Positions 10,950-21,315 of a stretch of DNA of 64,000 bases are shown here, in pieces. Location of the stretch: positions 7,812,753 through 7,876,752 of the forward strand of contig NC_085135.1 of assembly GCF_030269925.1 (NCBI RefSeq), given 5' to 3'. This stretch comes from Bombyx mori (taxonomy: Eukaryota > Arthropoda > Insecta > Lepidoptera > Bombycidae). The notes under the pieces were generated by a model that was not told the DNA's origin, did not search any database, and saw only the letters and a program-made list of their open reading frames with translations. The translations under genes and the position numbers were made by a program. Positions within the stretch are counted from its first letter, which is position 1. Every line of letters begins with the position of its first letter.

Positions 10950-12434
10950 TCAGCGGAGGGGAAAACCGTACTTCTGAGGGAGGGGGAGACGAGTGAGCAA
11001 GGCTACTCGATCCAGCAGGCGAACACGGCCCCGCACGGGGGGACAACGTGGCCACCCCGGCGTAGCTAGTGGGCATCCGCTGGCACCCGCCCGCAGTACC
11101 AAACCCGGCGCCTCCCTGCGAAGCCTCTTTCCGAGGGTCCACGCCGCCGAATTGGCGAGGGTACGACCGGTGCGCTCACCGGTCGGCGAGGCTGGATGAC
11201 TGCGTCCGGATGACCTCGGAGTGGCGGCAGACTCCAGACACAGGAGGGCATGGTGCCGACCGTCGCAGTTAGGGAACAATTGTGGCTGTGGACAGACGCT
11301 CGCCGTGTGCGAACCAAAACAAAAAAAGCACCATCGCCGCTGGGCAACGATGTTGCGTCTACCCCTGATGCGCGTCGACCGGAACCTCGGACAGGCGGCT
11401 ACGTCGTGCCCGCTCTCATGACAGAAGGCACACCGTGGGCCTCCCACCGCTGCCATGAGCGCAGTCAGTCGTTGAGACGGCCCCCTCTTATCCCCTCCCC
11501 CTCCCCTCTGAGCAACCGAAACGGCGTGGCCGGAAGCCGGCACACGCGACCCAGAGGAGGAGGGCGGTGGCATAATCTCGTGTCTGCGACTTTCGGCTTC
11601 TAAAAATGCCAGCAGACTGGCCAGGGTAGGCAGTTCGTCCATACCTGCGTTGTCCTGCTGCTCGAATCGAGTGAGCACCTCAACCGGCAGCCTACCTGCA
11701 ACAATATAAAAGAGCAGATGTGACCATTGGTCTACTGGTAGACCCAAATTGCCCAAGGCCTTAGTGGCCACCGTAACTGGATTCAGTACCTCGGCTCTGA
11801 TATCGGAAGCCCGAGAAAGTTTGGGTATCGCAAACAGCCTGGCCAGCTGAGCGTCTACCAACCGTCGTTGATTTTGATATCGGTCGAACAGGATCTGGCG
11901 TGCGACCGCATAATTGTCGTTGGTGATAGGCAAGTGTGCCACCAATCCACCAGGTTCACCTCGCAGAGCACCCCGAAGCTGAGCCATCTTATAAGAGGCA
12001 GTCAAGTCCGACCGACCATGGACCAGGCTGTCAAACAAATTTATAAAGCCGACCCACTCGTTCAGATCACCGTAGAAGATCGGCAGGTCGATGGAGGGGA
12101 GGCGTGATATGACGCCTGACGAAGTTCCCGAACCTCCATTACCACCGGATGACGACTGCTTCTTAACATCGGCCACCCGTTGCAGAATGGCATCAGCGTA
12201 CTCCTGACACTGGTCCACGTCAAGACCGATGGCATGGATCACCTCCTTCTCCACTTCGGACCCCAAAGCAACGAGGTCAGACAACCGATCGTACACTACC
12301 TCCAACCGTTCGTGCACCTGAGACGCCCTATCGAGCAATGCCGCATCCCTATCTGTTCTGTCAACCAAAGCATGAGCTGATGCGAACCATCGGAGCTCAC
12401 TAGTCACCTTCCCGCGAATGTAGGACACCGACAT
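10950..12434 (-). CDS. gag: BEL/Pao gag polyprotein (494 codons)
   Basis: Structural protein that packages element RNA. It starts at an ATG (MSVSYIRGK) 1.28 kb after the 5' LTR. An N-terminal helical region is followed by a capsid-like block (about 110-300) with LPIFYGDLNEWVGF and the YKMAQLRGALRG signature of the BEL gag family. C-terminal zinc knuckles follow: CAFCHESGHDVAAC, CFFCFGSHTASVC and a third PNCDGRHHALLC. After about residue 395 the frame runs into low-complexity Arg/Gly/Pro sequence, while the pol frame is open from 11142 on. A frameshift (accidental or programmed) in this region would be needed to make Gag-Pol, so the last 100 residues here may not be the native C-terminus. Confidence 0.85.
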   Translation of the reverse strand: MSVSYIRGKVTSELRWFASAHALVDRTDRDAALLDRASQVHERLEVVYDRLSDLVALGSEVEKEVIHAIGLDVDQCQEYADAILQRVADVKKQSSSGGNGGSGTSSGVISRLPSIDLPIFYGDLNEWVGFINLFDSLVHGRSDLTASYKMAQLRGALRGEPGGLVAHLPITNDNYAVARQILFDRYQNQRRLVDAQLARLFAIPKLSRASDIRAEVLNPVTVATKALGNLGLPVDQWSHLLFYIVAGRLPVEVLTRFEQQDNAGMDELPTLASLLAFLEAESRRHEIMPPPSSSGSRVPASGHAVSVAQRGGGGDKRGPSQRLTALMAAVGGPRCAFCHESGHDVAACPRFRSTRIRGRRNIVAQRRWCFFCFGSHTASVCPQPQLFPNCDGRHHALLCLESAATPRSSGRSHPASPTGERTGRTLANSAAWTLGKRLRREAPGLVLRAGASGCPLATPGWPRCPPVRGRVRLLDRVALLTRLPLPQKYGFPLR

Positions 12435-12654
12435 GTTACTTGCAGTTTACAACCAGACCAAAAGAAAATTCAAAAAAAAAAAATAAAAAAAAAAAAAATT
12501 CAAAAAAAAAATCAAAAAAAAATTAAAATTCAAAGAAAAAAAAATTACAAAGGAATTATTTAAAGGAGTATACGAGTGAGCCCACCAAAATATTCCTACT
12601 CCTAAGTATTTAGGTAACCTAGACCTCACCACTGTACCAAGGACACCCCAACAA

Positions 12655-13190
12655 ATAAGAACAAACTTAAAATTAAAAGTTATAAGATAGAAAATTGCTG
12701 ATACCAGGTTTTGAGTTGCAAACTAAACTCAAGCACACCTGGCCTCTAGACTATAACTAGAAGCTAGTCACCAAGCAGGACCCAATCAACAATTTACTAT
12801 CACAAAGTATTCACACCGTTCAACGGGTAAGTCAAATAACAAAATTAAAATTAAAAATTAATTATATGATAGCAAATTGCTGATAAAAATTTGTGAATTA
12901 ATTTTCAAACACTGATGGCCTCAGGACTATACCAAAGCCAGTCACCAAGCAGGGCCCACAGTCAGCAATCCACTACCACAAATTCAAACAAGTAATTTAA
13001 ATTTAGAACAAATTAAAACAAATAACAAAAAATATATATAATAGCAAATTGCTGGTATAAGTTTTGAAATGACACTCATACACCGTTGGCCTCTGGACTA
13101 TAACTAAGCTAGTCTCCAAACAGGGCCCAACCAGCAATCTACTACTACAAGTTCAACAAGTACTCCAGTTATATTCAATTACAAATGTGT
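12655..13190 (-). repeat. Three diverged tandem repeats in the BEL leader
   Basis: Units start near 12690, 12868 and 13040 (period about 172-178 bp). Each contains, in order on the plus strand, AAATTGCTG, a GGCCTC...ACTATA block, AGTC(A/T)CCAA(G/A)CAGG(A/G)CCCA, CAAT..ACTA and a CAAA/TTCA end. They lie wholly between the primer site and gag. No ORF is conserved in them, so a role in packaging, translation or transcription control is possible, but this is inference. Confidence 0.75.
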
Positions 13191-13693
13191 TGCAGCTCAA
13201 TTATACTAAAATATAAGTAGGAAGTGAGCTACAATCATACACAAATTAATAATAAATTATAAACCCAAACTGTAATAACATTCAGATTGTTACACACAAT
13301 TATGCTTAAATAGATGTGGTAATCTACTGCTATGATGAGCAGAATTAACATAAATCTGTAGTAATAGTATGAAAATAGCTGACCACTGTAGCAGCTGTGT
13401 GCTAGGTCATAAACTCAGCCAGCACAGCTGTCCAACTCACGTACAATTAGTTAGCTATGCGCAGTGGAAGCTAATAAATCAGTCTTACTATTACTAACTA
13501 TTACTACTCACTAATTTTCTTAACCAGGTGGATAGAAACACACTAAGCGACCTGACCTAGGTCAGCAGAATGATAGTTTAAACAGAACCGAACCCTATGC
13601 CTACACTACTTCTGCTGACTAGTAACAAAATTAAGTGAGGTTAGACGTAAAAAATTTTACATTCGTGGTAATTACTATAGATTTCAGAAATCT

Positions 13694-13711
13694 AACCACG
13701 CTCTGCTACCA
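13694..13711 (-). promoter_or_regulatory. Primer-binding site of the BEL/Pao element
   Basis: Five bases inside the 5' LTR the minus strand reads TGGTAGCAGAGCGTGGTT. It begins with TGG, the complement of CCA, and matches the remembered 3' end of initiator methionine tRNA except for two internal bases. The tRNA assignment is tentative; the position and TGG start are clear. Confidence 0.65.
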
Positions 13712-13716
13712 GAAAT

Positions 13717-14082
13717 TGTTCGATTCGAACCCAGCAACCTCGTGGCAGCCTAGGGCTCCGGAAACCAGCACGAGGTGCGCGTCGAACATGTGCCGCGATT
13801 CGCGGCGCCGTATGTATTATTTTAACAAAATATCATGCAATCACTCACCGGAACCGATGCCTTCGTCTTCTCACGCCGTATCACTTAGGGAGAAGGGTAT
13901 AGGGCAGGAATGGATAAGGATTAGCGATGATACAATACTTTAGCGTAGACCGTCAACATACAGGTACCGTCCCGTTCGAGAAGCAAGACAAAGTGACAGA
14001 TGTCAAATCGCGACGGCACCGTCAAATCGCGACCCGTGTTGCCGTGGTAAGAATTCAAAAACTAACGGATTGGTTTCGAACA
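13717..14082 (-). repeat. 5' LTR of the BEL/Pao element (promoter end)
   Basis: 366 bp, with the same boundaries as the partner LTR. It lies upstream of gag on the minus strand, so it would carry the transcription start. The flanking ATATC matches the left flank of the other LTR, showing the two are one insertion and not a recombinant. Confidence 0.93.
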
Positions 14083-14402
14083 ATATCAATACGTCCATTT
14101 TTTTTAAACTACTTACGGGCATTATTCATACGTTAGATATCAAATGCCTTTTAGCAATGCCAAAAATCTATACAAAGTTTTAACTAAAATTTAACTTAAG
14201 TGTACTAATTTAAGTAAAACGTAAGTTTTAACTCAAGATTAAAAACAACGAGAGAATACAATGAATACGAGTAAATAAACAAACCTACGGACTTTTACTG
14301 TATGAGTTTTGTTTGATAAAAACAGCCGGAGAAGCTAATCTTTAATCCTATCATAAAATCCTTAATCCTTAATTTGCTTGATAACATTGTCTTCTTTTGC
14401 AG
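14083..14402 (+). other. Intron-like AT-rich DNA upstream of the gene remnant
   Basis: Non-coding and AT-rich. It ends in a good splice acceptor, a pyrimidine stretch TTGTCTTCTTTTGCAG closing at 14402. It is probably the 3' part of an intron into which the BEL element inserted. Confidence 0.5.
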
Positions 14403-15049
14403 CTTACAGATTAATAAATATAGAAATCTGCAAAAAAGCCTTTAGCGAGGATTTTAATAAAATAAACAAATTCGCAGAAAAACAATTACTCAACAAAAAT
14501 ATTTCAAATAATTGTTTAATATTGATTGTAATGAAGATTCTAAGTCAGTGTGTGCTTTACGACAAAACGGTTCCGGGTTCAAGGTCATACTTTTCGAAAA
14601 TACTTGTCACTTTATGAAATTTAATTGCGAAAATGATTTGAAGCTTGAAGTAGTCGAAGAGAATATTTGTAATGTAATTATTCCTAATATAAGCCAAGAA
14701 AATAAACTAAACCTTACCAACGATCCTAAACACATAATAGACAGCATAGGTTCTAAAAATTATCGAGACAAAAAAAAATGGAAATGGAAAACTATTTGTT
14801 GTAAACGCTGCCCTATTTGGCGGTAACAATATTAATGAAACAGTTAACAATTTCTTTGCTGCTACACATATTTTTGATATGCCTATGAGAGAAATTGAAA
14901 AAGAGTTGAACGAAACTTCAAGAAGGATGCTGATAAAATACGCGGGTCCAGTTAAAGTGTTTGAACCTTGGGTAAAAATACCGAAGAATATCTCTGAAGA
15001 TCACTATCATTATCCTACTTTGGCATCGTGTTATCATAGATGTCGCAGT
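14403..15049 (+). pseudogene. Cellular gene remnant, exon A (Kazal-like cysteine motif), two frameshifts
   Basis: Not a transposon protein. After a strong acceptor at 14402 the reading goes INIEICKKAFSEDFNK..., shifts frame near 14510, continues as FNIDCNEDSKSVCALRQNG, GFKVILFENTCHFMKFNCE (spacing like a Kazal-type domain, with VCAL and a late NC pair), then shifts again at the A-run 14770-14778 and continues as GNGKLFVVNAALFGG, HIFDMPMREIEKELNETS, PKNISEDHYHYPTLASCYHR. It ends at a canonical donor, AGT|GTGAGT (15049/15050), in phase 0. Cysteine content suggests a secreted protein; I cannot name the gene. The two frameshifts mark it as decayed; the A-run one could also be a sequencing error. 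Confidence 0.6.
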
Positions 15050-15910
15050 GTGAGTACTTTGTATTGTATTTTTTTTATTGCTTATATGGATGGACGAACT
15101 CACAGCCCACCTGGTGTTAAGTGGTTAATGGAGCCCATGGACATCTACAACGTAAATGCCCCACCCACCTTGAGATATAAGTTCTAAGGTCTCAAGTATA
15201 GTTACAACGGCTGCCCCACCCTTCAAACCGAAACGCATTACAGCTTCACGGCAGAAATAGACAGGCTGGCGGTACCTACACGCGCGGTCTCACATGAGGT
15301 CCTACCACCAGTAAAAAAATTAATTGTTAATTGTTTGCCAATTTCCCGAAATACTAAGTGACTCAATAACGCTACCCTAATTCAGTAGAGACAAATTAAC
15401 AAAGCACGAATGATCAATAACAAAAAAATCTGGAAAAAAGTTAGTCACCGCGTTCCTGTCGTGCATTTTTCACACTTTTCAAAGTGAGTATGTTCAGTGG
15501 ACCGTTCAAAAAAGGGATTCTACGTGTCAAACGGATATTTCACCATTGAGTGACTCATAAATGAATTCGCTCCTTTGGCTCGACGAATATTCGACTGAAT
15601 TTGTTTCCTAGTCCTAGCAGTTTTCATTCCGGTGCAAACGAATGAATTTTATTTATCAGATATTTATTTTAGAAACTCAATTTGAAGTAGATAATATTTT
15701 GGTTACTTGCGCAAAAGATTAGTAAATATTGCATATAATATAGGCTTATAAAATTTATAGTTTAATAGTGATAATTCCTTAAGAAAAAAAACATTGAATT
15801 TTTTTATTTATATGTTTTATGGAGATAGTTTTTGCAAATATATTTTTGTACCAAAGCTAAGGTTTGAAAGAAAATACGGTATTATATTTATAATTAAAAG
15901 AAAACCATAG
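15050..15910 (+). other. Phase-0 intron of the gene remnant
   Basis: 861 bp from the donor GTGAGT (15050) to an acceptor ending CCATAG (15910). It holds a minus-strand Bm1 SINE at 15069-15313. The frames on both sides join in phase 0 without a stop, which is the main reason to accept both exons. Retention of an intron argues for a DNA-level duplication and against a retrocopy. Confidence 0.55.
15069..15313 (-). repeat. Bm1: Bm1 SINE, minus strand, near full length
   Basis: Recognised as the Bombyx Bm1 SINE: poly(T) at 15069, then complementary sequence including CAGCCCACCTGGTGTTAAGT, CACCCACCTTGAGATATAAG and GGCTGCCCCACCCTTCAAAC, ending CCTACCACCAGTA. The better copy at 44385-44648 reads the same in the other direction. 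It sits about 20 bp inside the intron of the gene remnant, close to the 5' splice site. Confidence 0.85.
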
Positions 15911-16131
15911 TTACAAGTTATTTTCGAAGAACAATTATTTAAAACACCTCGTGAATTTTCAAGACGTCTCGTAGATGCTGCGGAATTATTTAATGAAAAC
16001 GAACAACATCAATTATGTACAAATTTAAAAACAAAATTCCCTTTTTACACTTTTACTTTATTACAAAAATGTCATAATGATACGCAAGAAGCAAATCACC
16101 ACAACGCAGCAAATATCTCACAAACTTATTA
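15911..16131 (+). pseudogene. Cellular gene remnant, terminal exon B
   Basis: From the acceptor at 15910 the frame is open for 73 codons: LQVIFEEQLFKTPREFSRR, LVDAAELFNENEQHQLC, FPFYTFTLLQKCHND, to TAA at 16129-16131. There is no ATG, so a plain ORF search misses it. It continues exon A in phase, and its amphipathic helical look and single cysteines fit the C-terminus of the same protein. There is no stop or shift within this exon. The product is unknown. Confidence 0.55.
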
Positions 16132-17150
16132 AAATCATACAGCATATAACTAATTAATATTGTAGTCGAAGAGATTTGTAGTATGTAGGAAGTATTTAAT
16201 TAGAGAGAGGACTACGCTCTAGTGTAGTAGCTCTCGTAAGGCATTCAAAATTTCCAATGGAAAATTTGTTTCACATTTTTGCATACGAAACACTGAAATT
16301 TTCATCCAGGGAACGTGCGGATATTTTACATATCAATAGCGTGTTAGTTTTCGTCTGTTATGAGAAAAAAAAACATAGAATTCTCATTAGTTTTTCTCAA
16401 AGGTTGTGTATTTTCGGGAAGGATGTAATTCACACCAACGCGTATTTCAGCGTTGTTTTGTTGTTTGTAAGTTTTATATTTATTTAAATTACAACTAATT
16501 AAGATTAGTTTCGCAAAAGAGCGTTGCTTTAAGCTTTGTATCTAGTAGTAAGTACATTGGCCTACTTTTCGGCTTTGGGACCTTGTTTAATAGATTATAT
16601 TTCAATTTCGTTTCAAAGATCTTATTCTGTGATGTCAATAGATCGTCAGTTTGTATTCCTGTCTATGTTAAAGCCATCGATCAATAAAAATTGAGTTCCC
16701 GATGAAGAATTTTGGCTGGACCGCGAGGAGTAAAGTTGTGTGATTTATTTTATTTTGTCTATTTAGTGTTTCTTCAGGTTTAAATGCGTAATAACGATGG
16801 TTTATTAACTGTTTAATATCTGTGAAAGTCCACAAATGTGGGCAAATGTAACAAAGCCACTGAACGTAGCTTCTCGGGATCCTCCAAAAAGTCCACTGAA
16901 AGAGTCTCAGTAAATGTCCACCATTTTACTGCGATTATATTTCATCCCATATCATCTCATCTCATCTCATTTAATTTCATGCCATGTTTCATATTAATCA
17001 ACTTCATTTCACTTCATATTACCTTTGTTATATATAAAAAATATATATAAAAGATTAGGCTGTATGGTACCTTTGCCTTTTCAGGATAAAACGCCCGAAG
17101 CATTCATAAATCCCGGTGTAGAGGAAGGCAGCAATATTTCTAATACTTAA
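16132..17150. other. Unassigned AT-rich DNA
   Basis: Possible 3' UTR and downstream flank of the gene remnant. It contains a short CATCT/TTTCA-rich simple repeat at about 16945-17025. The 76-codon plus-strand ORF at 16257-16487 has no recognisable domain and I do not call it a gene. Confidence 0.45.
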
Positions 17151-17488
17151 CACATCGTCTTTTCGCATTAAAAGTGTACAATTTCCAAATATATTCGAAA
17201 TTGAGTTAACTTTGCGGAATCATTTGGCATCACCAGTATTTTTCTCATAAATACGGCCAAAAGAGCGTAGTTTAGTTTTTTTTGTTTACCTATGTTTTGA
17301 CTACTATTAACAAAATTAACACATAATTTTATCTTACTTTAAAAGACAGATAATGTAACTGTTATAAAATTAAAATAAATGTTACAAAGATGATTAATAT
17401 TAAAAATATCACATACATAAAACACTCAGCTGTAAAATTAGTAAGTTTTGAAATTGTACAGTTTTAATGCGAGAAGACGACATGTTCA
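17151..17488. mobile_element. MITE-like element with about 36-bp terminal inverted repeats
   Basis: The left end ACACATCGTCTTTTCGCATT (17151 on) and the reverse complement of the right end ACATGTCGTCTTCTCGCATT match over about 36 bp with four or five mismatches, continuing into TGTACAATTTC on both sides. The 338-bp AT-rich interior has no ORF. The target duplication is not clear; the left boundary has TTAA next to it. Family unknown. Confidence 0.6.
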
Positions 17489-17572
17489 TGAATGACTTCC
17501 GTAATGAAGAAATAACATTGCGTAAGAAAAATCAAACCCTCGAGAAAATATAGTTTACGTAATATCTAGTGG

Positions 17573-17876
17573 TAGGGCGTCTTGTGACCCCGGCTCCGGC
17601 CACTGGAGGAGGCCTTCTCCCCCTGGTGAGGGTTATGGGGCGATATGAAGGGGCGAGGCCACGTGGCGCACTACCACACGAGTAGGTACCACCACCTTGC
17701 GTATTTCTAGTAGTAATGCGGTCTGGTTTTTATTGGTGGGCAGCCGTTGTACTGAGATTTACAACTGATGCTCCAAGGTGGGTGGTGGCTTTTATATTGA
17801 TGTTGTTGATGTTATATTGATGATGTCTATGGGCTCCGGTAACCACTTAACAGAAGGTGAGCCGTCTGAGAAATAA
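17573..17876 (+). repeat. Bm1: Decayed Bm1-like SINE, plus strand
   Basis: Retains GTGGTAGGGCGTCTTGTGA, GTAGGTACCACCACCTTGCG, GGGCAGCCGTTGTACTGAGA and ATGTCTATGGGCTCCGGTAA in Bm1 order. It also has a foreign GC-rich stretch (about 17596-17680) and expanded TTGATG repeats near 17795-17825. It is older than the other Bm1 copies. Confidence 0.7.
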
Positions 17877-18958
17877 ATTAGTATGAAAGTATAGATAGTT
17901 TAAATTAAGTGCACCATTCTCTTATAAACTATACAGTTTGAATTGCTTTTATTTCTAGGTAAAAATATTCCGCCGCTCTATCACGACACCAAACTTATTT
18001 ATTGAATAAGAATATTCTTAGTATAACGGAAGATGTCTACATTTTCTAGAAAAGTCTTTGAAAACGCCTTTCTTTTAAATTTAAACATTAAGCAAGTTTA
18101 ACAATTTTATTACCAAAGGCTCACTTCTGACTCTGGTCATAAACTACAAATATGTAAGCTACGAAAAACAGACAGATCTCTGTAGGGATTTTTCCAGAAA
18201 ACGAAATAAACAGACGGCGAACATTCTTTATTTACTCGCGGCGTGGGAATAGAGCTTTGACTGTTTTCCGAGGTGTGTCTATAAATGAGACTGGATGTTT
18301 TTTGCTGCATTCTAGAATTAATAAACGCAGTTTTAAAATTTCTAATTTCGCGATTCGTACGTGATTTATTTGAAGAAAACAAAAAACACTTCTGGATTTT
18401 AATCTCGCATTTATTTTTAAACGTGTACTTTATATCAGACCATTCCGATCTTTCGATTTTTATGCAATTTTTAAAATTACAGTTACGCCAATTATTGTTT
18501 AAAAATCTTGTATAAAATCCATTTTTTTTTAAACGTTACATTAGACTTCGAAGGCGTGTCTATAAATGAGGCTGGATTTGGAATTTTTTGCTTTTATTTA
18601 TTTGCACTCTTGCATTTAATATCATCCAAAAACCAGAAACTTTAGCGAAATAAAGAAAACTCATCGGGAATTTTCATGTGCCGGGCTGTGATGCAAGCGC
18701 TCACGAAATATGATAAAATACTTTTTTTATTTAACATTCACGTTTGTAGCACTGGATCATTCCTTTGTCGTGCGTCAAACTATCAAATATGATTTCACGG
18801 AAAACCTGATGTTTGAATTTTCGAGTTGTTCGTAACTGCAAAACAAAATATAAAAGGGCGCGCTTCGAAACTTTTGACGTCATGTTTTTCAATTAAGTTT
18901 GTGTGTTTAATACTGAACGAAACTCGGAGAGCTAAATATCGATGTTTACATTTTCCAG
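17877..18958. other. Unassigned AT-rich DNA with a short direct repeat
   Basis: No confident gene. A 25-bp direct repeat, GTGTCTATAAATGAGACTGG at about 18275 and a near match at about 18554, is the only structure I see. It includes the short ORFs at 18137-18515, which have no recognisable domain. Confidence 0.4.
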
Positions 18959-19158
18959 ATTACATTGAGTCTACATTTCTGTTTTGCCTGGGCGATGAGC
19001 TGAGCAGCTTGTATCGATTCCTGCCTCTCGTCAGGACCCTGCAGCGCATGGGGCGGCTGAAGAAGAAAGGATATTTTAGATATAAGTTTAGGAATATGAA
19101 ATTCTTCAACAATCTGTTATCTTATCAACCGAAGCTAATTAACTATATATTAATATAA
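18959..19158 (+). pseudogene. Possible exon of an unidentified host gene
   Basis: A plausible acceptor (TTTACATTTTCCAG, ending 18958) is followed by an open frame whose first 120 bp are much richer in G+C than the surroundings and read YIESTFLFCLGDELSSLYRF, LPLVRTLQRMGRLKKKG. Composition, codon use and the splice signal look like a real exon. After about 19075 the sequence is AT-rich again and no good donor is seen; the frame ends at 19158, next to a LINE insertion. I do not recognise the protein. Confidence 0.35.
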
Positions 19159-19167
19159 AGAATAAAA

Positions 19168-20041
19168 AAAAACTGCAATGGGGACCTCATATTCATAAAT
19201 TGGCGAGTAAGCTCAGCTCTGCAGCATACGCAGTAAAAAAAATTAGAATGTTAACAAACGCGGACACGGCTCGTTTAGTTTACTTTAGTTACTTCCACAG
19301 TGTCATGTCCTATGGCATTTTGCTATGGGGCAATGCGGCCGATGTAGAAACGATATTTATTCTGCAGAAAAGAGCTATACGCGCTATTTATAACATGCAC
19401 TCAAGGGAATCCCTGAGGGAGAAATTTAAAGAAATTAAAGTTCTCACTATGCCATCCCAGTACATTTTTGAAAATTTGATGTATGTTCGTAAACATATTG
19501 AGGAGTTTCCTAAAAAGTCGGACATACATAATAGAAATACTAGGAACAAACACAAGCTTGTTGTGCCGATGAGTAGGTTACATAAGATACGAAATTCATT
19601 CGGGTGTTTGTCTGTGCGCCTGTACAACAAAATCCCACAAGATGTTCAGAACCTACATATACATAGGTTTAAGAAAACTGTTAACGAACATCTGTGCAAT
19701 AAAGCTTACTATAAAGTCAATGATTATCTAGAAGATTGCACAAAGTGGGAATGAGTTGCTCGCTCCGGGCATTTCAATATTGTAGTAATTGTTACGTTAT
19801 AATACTCATTGTAAAAAACTCATATTTAAAAAAAAAATGTAATATTAAAAAATTAATAAATAATAATTGCTTATTAAAAAAAAAAAAAAAAACATGCCCG
19901 CTGAGTTTCTTGCCAATTCTTCTCAGGACGGAGGCTAGTTCTTGTGAATTGGCGGTAGTTCTTTTGACGTTCAACAAGTATGTACTTTCATTTATGTTGA
20001 ATAAAAAAAAAATTTTTGATTTGATTTGATTTGATTTGATT
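19168..20041 (+). mobile_element. 5'-truncated LINE, copy 2 of family B
   Basis: Begins at the base equivalent to 4124 of the first copy (CTGCAATGGGGACC) directly after an A-run, and runs through the same 3' UTR, internal A-run and terminal GATTT array (about 20016-20041). It is nearly identical to the copy at 3896-4978, so both come from a recently active family. Confidence 0.85.
19200..19754 (+). pseudogene. LINE ORF2 C-terminal fragment (184 codons)
   Basis: Same reading as the C-terminal part of 3896-4708 (KLSSAAYAVKKIRMLTNAD ... DYLEDCTKWE) with a handful of substitutions, for example K for M after FP in the EEFP stretch and N for K in TVNEHL. It lacks all catalytic domains. The frame is open from about 19170, and the natural stop is retained. 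Confidence 0.8.
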
Positions 20042-21057
20042 TAATGGGATGAGAAAAAATGCTTTAATATTATTTAAGCATTAGGAATATTAATAAAACA
20101 TTTTAATTTTAAATATGATTATTGACAAGATTATGATTTCGAGTACTATTTATTTTAGTTCACCCAAGGAGCAAGTGGCTCTGATTCTAAGTGCTAATAA
20201 ATTACTTATAGCTTGGCAACTACTTAAAGTAACGTATAGGCTATGTTTATCATGCTATTTTGCGAGATCATTTTCCTGATTCCTTTCTCAATCCTCGACC
20301 TACGCCATCTGTTGGCTGCCCAAGCGAAACTACGTGCACCTCAAGAAAATAAAATAGAAAGAAAAAATGGCGGTAAAATATAAACACGCACGGTGCCTGT
20401 GTCATAAACGAAAATTTGTGAATATTGTTCATCGATCTGTATTGAAAACACGAGTGTGAATAATCAAAAGTGTAACAGGGAGTTTCGGAGTGAAGCAATT
20501 AAAATATGCTTTTCTCAGTTCCAACAACTAGCAAAATAATATTACGCCACAAGTATGTTTTGTCCTACCACTTCAATGCCAGCACAAGCTGCGCGAGATA
20601 TGCTGTGCGACTTGTTAGTATAGCATTCGGTGCTAAGCGGATATCCGGAAAGCATTTGTTTTATTGGGTTTATTTATTTATTTTATTGGGTCCTCAGAAA
20701 GATTCTTGTATTCGTTACCAGGCATGCTAAAACTTGAGGTTGTATGTGACTCATGTCGCAGTACCCAAATACCCCTCCCCCAGTCGATACCTGACGATGG
20801 ATAATCTTGAGATTGGGCTCCAAAGCCTCGGATTCTAATTATTAATTTATATATCACTAGCACTATTCGTTTTTGGGAGCTTCGTGTTCCCCTACAACCG
20901 TATTTATGTTCTATTCTACGACATTTCCTCAGTATCGGTTATTTAATATCTAGTGATTAATAATGGCCGATTAATAATATCTATGTGGTGATTAATGGTG
21001 ATTAATAATATCTAGTGATTAATAATGGCTATAGCTGATTTCGGAATACGAAGATAT
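20042..21057. other. Unassigned non-coding DNA
   Basis: No recognised gene. A short local duplication of ATATCTAGTGATTAATAATGG-like text occurs at about 20947 and 21007, just left of the solo LTR. Confidence 0.4.
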
Positions 21058-21315
21058 TGTTACGCCGGTAAGAGCAACGGATTCGAATAGCCGAACGAAA
21101 ATCGAAGGATCTAGTAACATCTAGAGCGGTCGAGGAGTATAACGCAGACGCAGGACAACAGTCAGATATGGAAACACACAATACTCTACTCGAGCGGAAG
21201 CAGGGAATTGAGAATTTTAGTGTTGGTGACGTGTTCTAAGTGCTCTGAGTGCTAATACAGTTTTAAGTTGTACTCCGGTAGAATTTTTATTTATCCCGAA
21301 CCCCAGCGCGTAACA
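21058..21315 (+). repeat. Solo LTR, Gypsy-type
   Basis: 258 bp starting TGTTACGCCGG and ending CGCGTAACA, with a perfect 8-bp terminal inverted repeat (TGTTACGC/GCGTAACA), flanked on both sides by ATAT (21054-21057 and 21316-21319). TG...CA ends and a 4-bp duplication are what LTR-LTR recombination of a Ty3/Gypsy element leaves. The ends resemble but do not equal those of the LTR at 32973. Strand is a guess. Confidence 0.75.

Larger units (their letters stand above)
6479..14082 (-). mobile_element. Complete BEL/Pao LTR retrotransposon
   Basis: A 7604-bp element on the minus strand. It has two 366-bp LTRs (TGTTCGATTCGAAC...GGTTTCGAACA), a 5-bp target duplication ATATC on both sides (6474-6478 and 14083-14087), a tRNA-complementary primer site after the 5' LTR, a 1.3-kb leader with diverged tandem repeats, gag, and pol with the BEL/Pao order protease, RT, RNase H, integrase. 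By eye the LTRs differ at two positions (G/A near 6497/13735 and T/C near 6719/13957), so the insertion is young. pol carries three in-frame TAG codons, so this copy is probably not autonomous. Confidence 0.93.

Noticed and set aside
16257..16487. 76-codon ORF as a gene
   Set aside because: AT-rich, no homology recognised, no splice or promoter context.
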